Below are positions 41,801 through 44,729 of a stretch of DNA of 44,729 nt, piece by piece. Source of the stretch: Gemmatimonadota bacterium (lineage in GTDB: Bacteria > 4572-55 > J002); the NCBI GenBank assembly GCA_003697105.1, contig RFFQ01000114.1, positions 1 to 44,729 of the forward strand, read 5' to 3'. The notes under the pieces were generated by a model. That model was not told where the DNA came from, ran no database searches, and worked only from the letters and a program-made list of their open reading frames with translations. The first letter of the stretch is position 1. The number at the start of each line of letters is the position of its first letter. The position numbers were made by a program, and so were the translations under genes.

Positions 41801-44729
41801 ACAAAGAGATCGGCGTCGCTCGGGGCGTGAGTGTGCTGTACAATAATATAGGACTGCTCTACCTGAACCAAAGCAAGTATGAGCAAGCGTTGGATTATTA
41901 CTTCCGCAGTTTAGAAATTAGCCAGCGGATCGGGCATCTGGAAAGCCAAGCGGCCGCCCTGAATAATGTCGGGATCATTTACCGGGTGCTCAAAAACTAT
42001 GATAAAGCGGTGGAATACTATCAAAAAAGCTTGACCATCAGCACTAAATTGGGTGATCTGCGCAGTGTGAGCGAGCTATACTTTAACATGGCAGAGATGT
42101 ATCACCGGCGAAATCAACTGGATACCGCACGCCAACTCTATGAAAAAGCGTTTGAAGTCGGGAAAGATGTTGATGATTTGCCCACTACCGCCGACTGCCT
42201 GACCAGCATCGCGGGGATTTACCGGACACAAGGCGCCTTTTCCACCGCGATGGAATATGTGGAGCAGGCATTATCGTATCTGGAACACTCCGAAAATTAT
42301 GAAAGTAAGGAATCTTGCCTGAACGAACTGGCACGAATTCATTTGTGGCAAGGGGACTACGCACAGGCTGTTGCCGTGATGGAAAAAGCTCTCAAACTGC
42401 GCCCGGATGCCTCCGATTGGGAACGGACGGAAATTTTTACCGGTGCGGGCGATTTGTACCGGATACTCAATCAGGTGGCAAAAAGCCAATTTTACTACCA
42501 AAAGGCGCTCGATGCCCACCAAGCCGCAAATGAGAAGGAAGGCTCCGGTACATGCTTTGCCGGACTGGGCAAACTCGCCTTATTGCAAAAAAAGTACGAT
42601 CTGGCAGAGGATTTTTACCAAAAAGCCCTCTCACCGGAACTTAGTATTTTAGATGAAGATGAAGAAATTCAGACGAAAATTGATTTAGCTCGATTGTATC
42701 TGGAACAAGATCAATTGGATCAGGCAGACCGGTTACTGGTGGAGACCATGCAACAAACCGATGACCTCACCCCGCCTCGTGTCATTTGCGAAATTTATGT
42801 CCTAAAAAGCCTGATTTTAGCTAAACAGTTGGCTACCGAAGGCATTTTGCTGGATAAAGCCCTGACCCTTAGTTCAGACATCAAATTTGCCGAGGCAAAA
42901 TGGATGCTCTTCCGGGATTTTGCCGTCTATTTTAATGAAAAAGGGGATACGACCTCCACGGATCACTACCTGAATGAAGCGAAAGCCATTATCAAACGCT
43001 TGGGAGCGTCCCTAAATGACCGTGTGGCGGAGAAAACATACTTCAACCAGCGCTACCGGCGAAGTGTGCTGGTGCAACTGATCCGGCAAAAGGCGGATGT
43101 ACCGGATCAGGCTCATTTTACCGAGGGTGAAACCGAAACCCTGAACGAATTTGAACAGGAATTGCAAGATTTACGCGCCTTTTTGCGCAGTGATGCCCCC
43201 TCAGCAGAAACCAAACTCAAATATGTTTCCTCCAAGCTCAGCGTCTGGACCCGCATGACCCGGGCAATTAAAAATATCCAAAACCACTCTGACCGGAACC
43301 CCTATTTTTCCGAACTGATGAAGACCACCCGAATGCTAGTCCGCATGACCGATGATTACAGTAAACTACTGGAAATCATCCAAATTTTAAACAGTAGCCT
43401 GATTTTGGATGATCTGCTCATTAAAATTGTCGATCTGGCGATTGATTTTGCCCAATCGGATAGCGGCTCTATTATGTTGTATAACCCCGATGGGGATTTG
43501 GAAATCCGGGTTGCACGAGACCGCTGGCAACAGCATCTTACCGGTGAAATTTATCCGTTTTCGTGGACGATTGTCGATCAGGTCATCTCCTCTAAAGAAC
43601 CGGTATGTGTGACGGATATAGTTGAAAATAAAGAACTTCAGATGCATGATAGTATTGCTGATATTGGTTTGCAGTCCGTCATGTGTTTGCCTTTACGGCG
43701 ACGCTTGCTCAAGACGAATGATGAAGACCAGACCGGTGAAGTGCAAGATAATCTGCTGGGTGTCCTCTATCTGGACATCTACACCCATCAATTACACGAG
43801 GAAAGCCGTTTTTCCGAGGAAAATATAAATCTACTACAAACTTTGGCAGATCAAGCCTCCATTGCGTTGATCAACGCCAGTTTATACGAAAAAACCAACT
43901 CCGACCGCCTCACCCGCCTCTATTTGCGCCCCTATTTTGAGGAGATGCTCAAGATTGAACTCAATCTAGCCAAGAAGCATGATCAGCCACTATCGATTCT
44001 CAAGATTGATATCAACGGTTCCAAAGCGATGAACCGGATTCACGGGCGAGAAGCCGGAGACCGCGTTTTGGAAGAAATCGCCCAGATTCTCAAACATTCC
44101 GTCTCCTCGACCGATTTGTGTGCCCGCTACGGCGGGGATGAGTTTGCCATCCTATTGCCGAATACGGATCGGGCACAAGCACAACAGGTTGCCAGTAAAA
44201 TTTTGGAGACCATCAAGCATTACGCTTTTTCCTGCCCGGATGTGAGTGTCGGGCTGGGGATTGCCGGTTTTCCCTTCACCGGTACCATTGCCGATCAGTT
44301 GCAGTTACAGGCGGAGCAAGCGATCTTCATCGCTAAAAGCCGGGGGCTCAATCAGATGGCTGTCTGGGAAGAAAGCGCCTTGACCGATTGGAAGGACCAG
44401 GATCATGTCCCTGATATTTTAACCGGAGACCCGATTCGGGATTATCAAAATGTGAAAATGCTTCTTGAAGCCATTGAGGTGGCAAATTCGACGCTGGATA
44501 TGGACAAATTGCTGATCCGGATCGTCGATATTATCTTGAAGATCACCAACGCGGAGCGGTGTATCTTGATGCTGGCGGAGGATGGGCAACCGCTAAAAGT
44601 TCGGGTGGCGCGAAATTTTGAGGGCGAAAATATACAGGTGGAAGGCACTTATAGCTTGAGTATCCCAGAACAAGTTTACCAGCAAGGGGACCCGATCTCA
44701 TTGAATGAGAGCGGTGACATCAGTTTTAC
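38845..44729 (+). CDS. Giant Ser/Thr kinase-AAA ATPase-TPR-GAF-GGDEF-GAF signalling protein (partial at window end)
   Basis: The frame runs open from ATG 38845 to the window end (1961 residues seen). Kinase: P-loop GEGAMGKVY (~17-25), K39, HYDIKPSN (144-151, Tyr in place of Arg, so non-RD), DLG (164-166) and APE (187-189). AAA-type ATPase: Walker A GAAGIGKS (331-338), Walker B LVLYINDLHWAD (~438-449). TPR array from ~770 to ~1300, with AIEYFEKSL- and ALEYYQKSL-like repeats. GAF ~1512-1680. GGDEF ~1682-1842 with intact GGDEF (1763-1767), but the inhibitory site reads SSTD and lacks the R of RxxD. A second GAF starts ~1871. It could phosphorylate proteins in response to scaffolded inputs and make cyclic-di-GMP. 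It has no transmembrane segment. AGGAG precedes the start. Confidence 0.9.
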   Translation, partial: MLTHIDNRYRITKFLGEGAMGKVYLVEDELKDHRQMALKTIRTSISGTDLIRHLKNEFQLLAHLCHPNLCEVYDFGFWRGDEGSSAFLDADDGVENGIYYFTMEYIDGSDFLTATEHLTEFELYPLIVQVCQALSYIHSRNFIHYDIKPSNVWVTREGKIKLMDLGLAREQEVGSNMRLRGTVNYIAPEIIRGDPVDPRADLYSLGVMLYQVVAHELPFSAPSSVEVLKKHVSEYPVKLTLKVPGVSPELSQLVMRLLQKHPMDRFTSANALLRILCDMAHIDCEESSVELRTSYILSSKFVGREAEFDRLKTALEQIQNKNITQFFLISGAAGIGKSHLMREFRYHTQLNGVTLIEGNCYTEGSQAYQPFHDILKTLVRQSRPETLGKYGSELVKLIPDVKTIIEIEPSPELNAEEEQTRLIREITAFIFDIATRKPLVLYINDLHWADTSTLQLVQALVRTAELKLEKGKAPHLLICASYCTEGASDDQFDHLCAELQRSPHICQQINLPGLPAEAVAAMVESMFGFKNLPAVFLEKIVKETDGNPFFVEEMMKSMLEVGILTQADDQWQVDVAKLDQLELPKTVAAALQRRLATLSPEKRTFLSLFSVIGRPVSLRGIEMLMAAFDPHLKGEQLAELLQSLQRQNLIKFGNGFYSISHQQIMSLLVTEIPAAERPRYHRIAAETLEKLHPNGDEFIEELAIHSYRGELWGRALRYSILAGDKNRAIYSNHTAIDFYQNALEILKRDEFRNREQERHIYRQLSHLYDLTGQVDQRLHVLNVWLEATSSNIEKAEILEMLAKSYEVIKDDYDRALKYTQEGLEWVKNEPVCPEIANLYQRMGSIHQTKGDYSSAIEYFEKSLRIFQELEDQLGEARMSRNLGTIYRLKGDYPTAQTFYETSLKIAEASESLKEKELTYRALGTLYFYWQDYDRALGYYHKGYKIVEDMDDVYGQASYFNNLGGVHRVKGEQEKALEYYQKSLDIYKEIGVARGVSVLYNNIGLLYLNQSKYEQALDYYFRSLEISQRIGHLESQAAALNNVGIIYRVLKNYDKAVEYYQKSLTISTKLGDLRSVSELYFNMAEMYHRRNQLDTARQLYEKAFEVGKDVDDLPTTADCLTSIAGIYRTQGAFSTAMEYVEQALSYLEHSENYESKESCLNELARIHLWQGDYAQAVAVMEKALKLRPDASDWERTEIFTGAGDLYRILNQVAKSQFYYQKALDAHQAANEKEGSGTCFAGLGKLALLQKKYDLAEDFYQKALSPELSILDEDEEIQTKIDLARLYLEQDQLDQADRLLVETMQQTDDLTPPRVICEIYVLKSLILAKQLATEGILLDKALTLSSDIKFAEAKWMLFRDFAVYFNEKGDTTSTDHYLNEAKAIIKRLGASLNDRVAEKTYFNQRYRRSVLVQLIRQKADVPDQAHFTEGETETLNEFEQELQDLRAFLRSDAPSAETKLKYVSSKLSVWTRMTRAIKNIQNHSDRNPYFSELMKTTRMLVRMTDDYSKLLEIIQILNSSLILDDLLIKIVDLAIDFAQSDSGSIMLYNPDGDLEIRVARDRWQQHLTGEIYPFSWTIVDQVISSKEPVCVTDIVENKELQMHDSIADIGLQSVMCLPLRRRLLKTNDEDQTGEVQDNLLGVLYLDIYTHQLHEESRFSEENINLLQTLADQASIALINASLYEKTNSDRLTRLYLRPYFEEMLKIELNLAKKHDQPLSILKIDINGSKAMNRIHGREAGDRVLEEIAQILKHSVSSTDLCARYGGDEFAILLPNTDRAQAQQVASKILETIKHYAFSCPDVSVGLGIAGFPFTGTIADQLQLQAEQAIFIAKSRGLNQMAVWEESALTDWKDQDHVPDILTGDPIRDYQNVKMLLEAIEVANSTLDMDKLLIRIVDIILKITNAERCILMLAEDGQPLKVRVARNFEGENIQVEGTYSLSIPEQVYQQGDPISLNESGDISF

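Noticed and set aside
1-44729. CRISPR arrays, tRNA/rRNA genes, insertion sequences, phage genes
   Set aside because: I saw no spaced direct repeats, no transposase or integrase motifs, and no tRNA-like cloverleaf or rRNA sequence anywhere in the window.

Overview
The window looks like chromosomal DNA of a Gram-negative bacterium: it has a lipoprotein with a lipobox, a Wzx/Wzy/Wzc polysaccharide assembly system, many ATGA/GTGA start-stop overlaps, and Shine-Dalgarno sites of the AGGAG type. The mix of REC-SpoIIE phosphatase, REC-HATPase, and a kinase-ATPase-TPR-GGDEF giant protein is reminiscent of FCB-group or candidate phyla (Calditrichota/KSB1-like). That placement is inference only; no rRNA, tRNA or other marker gene is present.

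Region 1 (1-10037, + strand) is the end of a beta-helix gene followed by an envelope/exopolysaccharide operon. It encodes a fused sugar 3-dehydrogenase/N-acetyltransferase (WbpB-WbpD type), two PLP aminotransferases (WbpE type and 4-aminotransferase type), a PglC-like phosphoglycosyl transferase, a Wzc-like BY-kinase with a tyrosine-rich tail, a small SLBB protein and a membrane-bound 4,6-dehydratase (PglF/WbpM/CapD type).

Region 2 (29429 down to 10034, - strand) is a tightly packed, roughly 19 kb operon running towards region 1 and meeting it with a 4-base stop-stop overlap. In transcription order it encodes a Wzx flippase, methyltransferase, glycosyltransferase, beta-helix lipoprotein, Wzy-like polymerase, sulfotransferase, two glycosyltransferases, an alpha/alpha-toroid protein, acyl carrier protein, SDR reductase, AMP ligase, AAC(3)-type N-acyltransferase, two more toroid-like proteins, a WbpA-like UDP-sugar dehydrogenase, a WbpI/WecB-like epimerase and a WecG/TagA glycosyltransferase. 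Together regions 1 and 2 can build UDP-GlcNAc(3NAc)A/ManNAc(3NAc)A and a UDP-4-amino-4,6-dideoxy sugar. They can probably also attach an unusual acyl group through the ACP/AMP-ligase/SDR/N-acyltransferase cassette, sulfate and methylate the repeat unit, flip it, polymerise it and export it.

Region 3 (29492-35261) is a signalling island. A REC-HATPase (RsbW-like) protein is divergent from a periplasmic binding protein, a sensor histidine kinase and a REC-SpoIIE phosphatase. The 310-base divergent region holds a promoter on each side and a pair of imperfect direct repeats. Terminators bound the island.

Region 4 (35236-44729) holds a 105-residue orphan gene (- strand), a ferredoxin-NADP reductase fused to two universal stress protein domains, a VOC protein, and the start of a giant Ser/Thr kinase-ATPase-TPR-GAF-GGDEF-GAF protein that runs off the end. 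The most unusual items are the reductase-USP-USP fusion, the giant kinase, the acyl-decoration cassette and the trio of toroid proteins.
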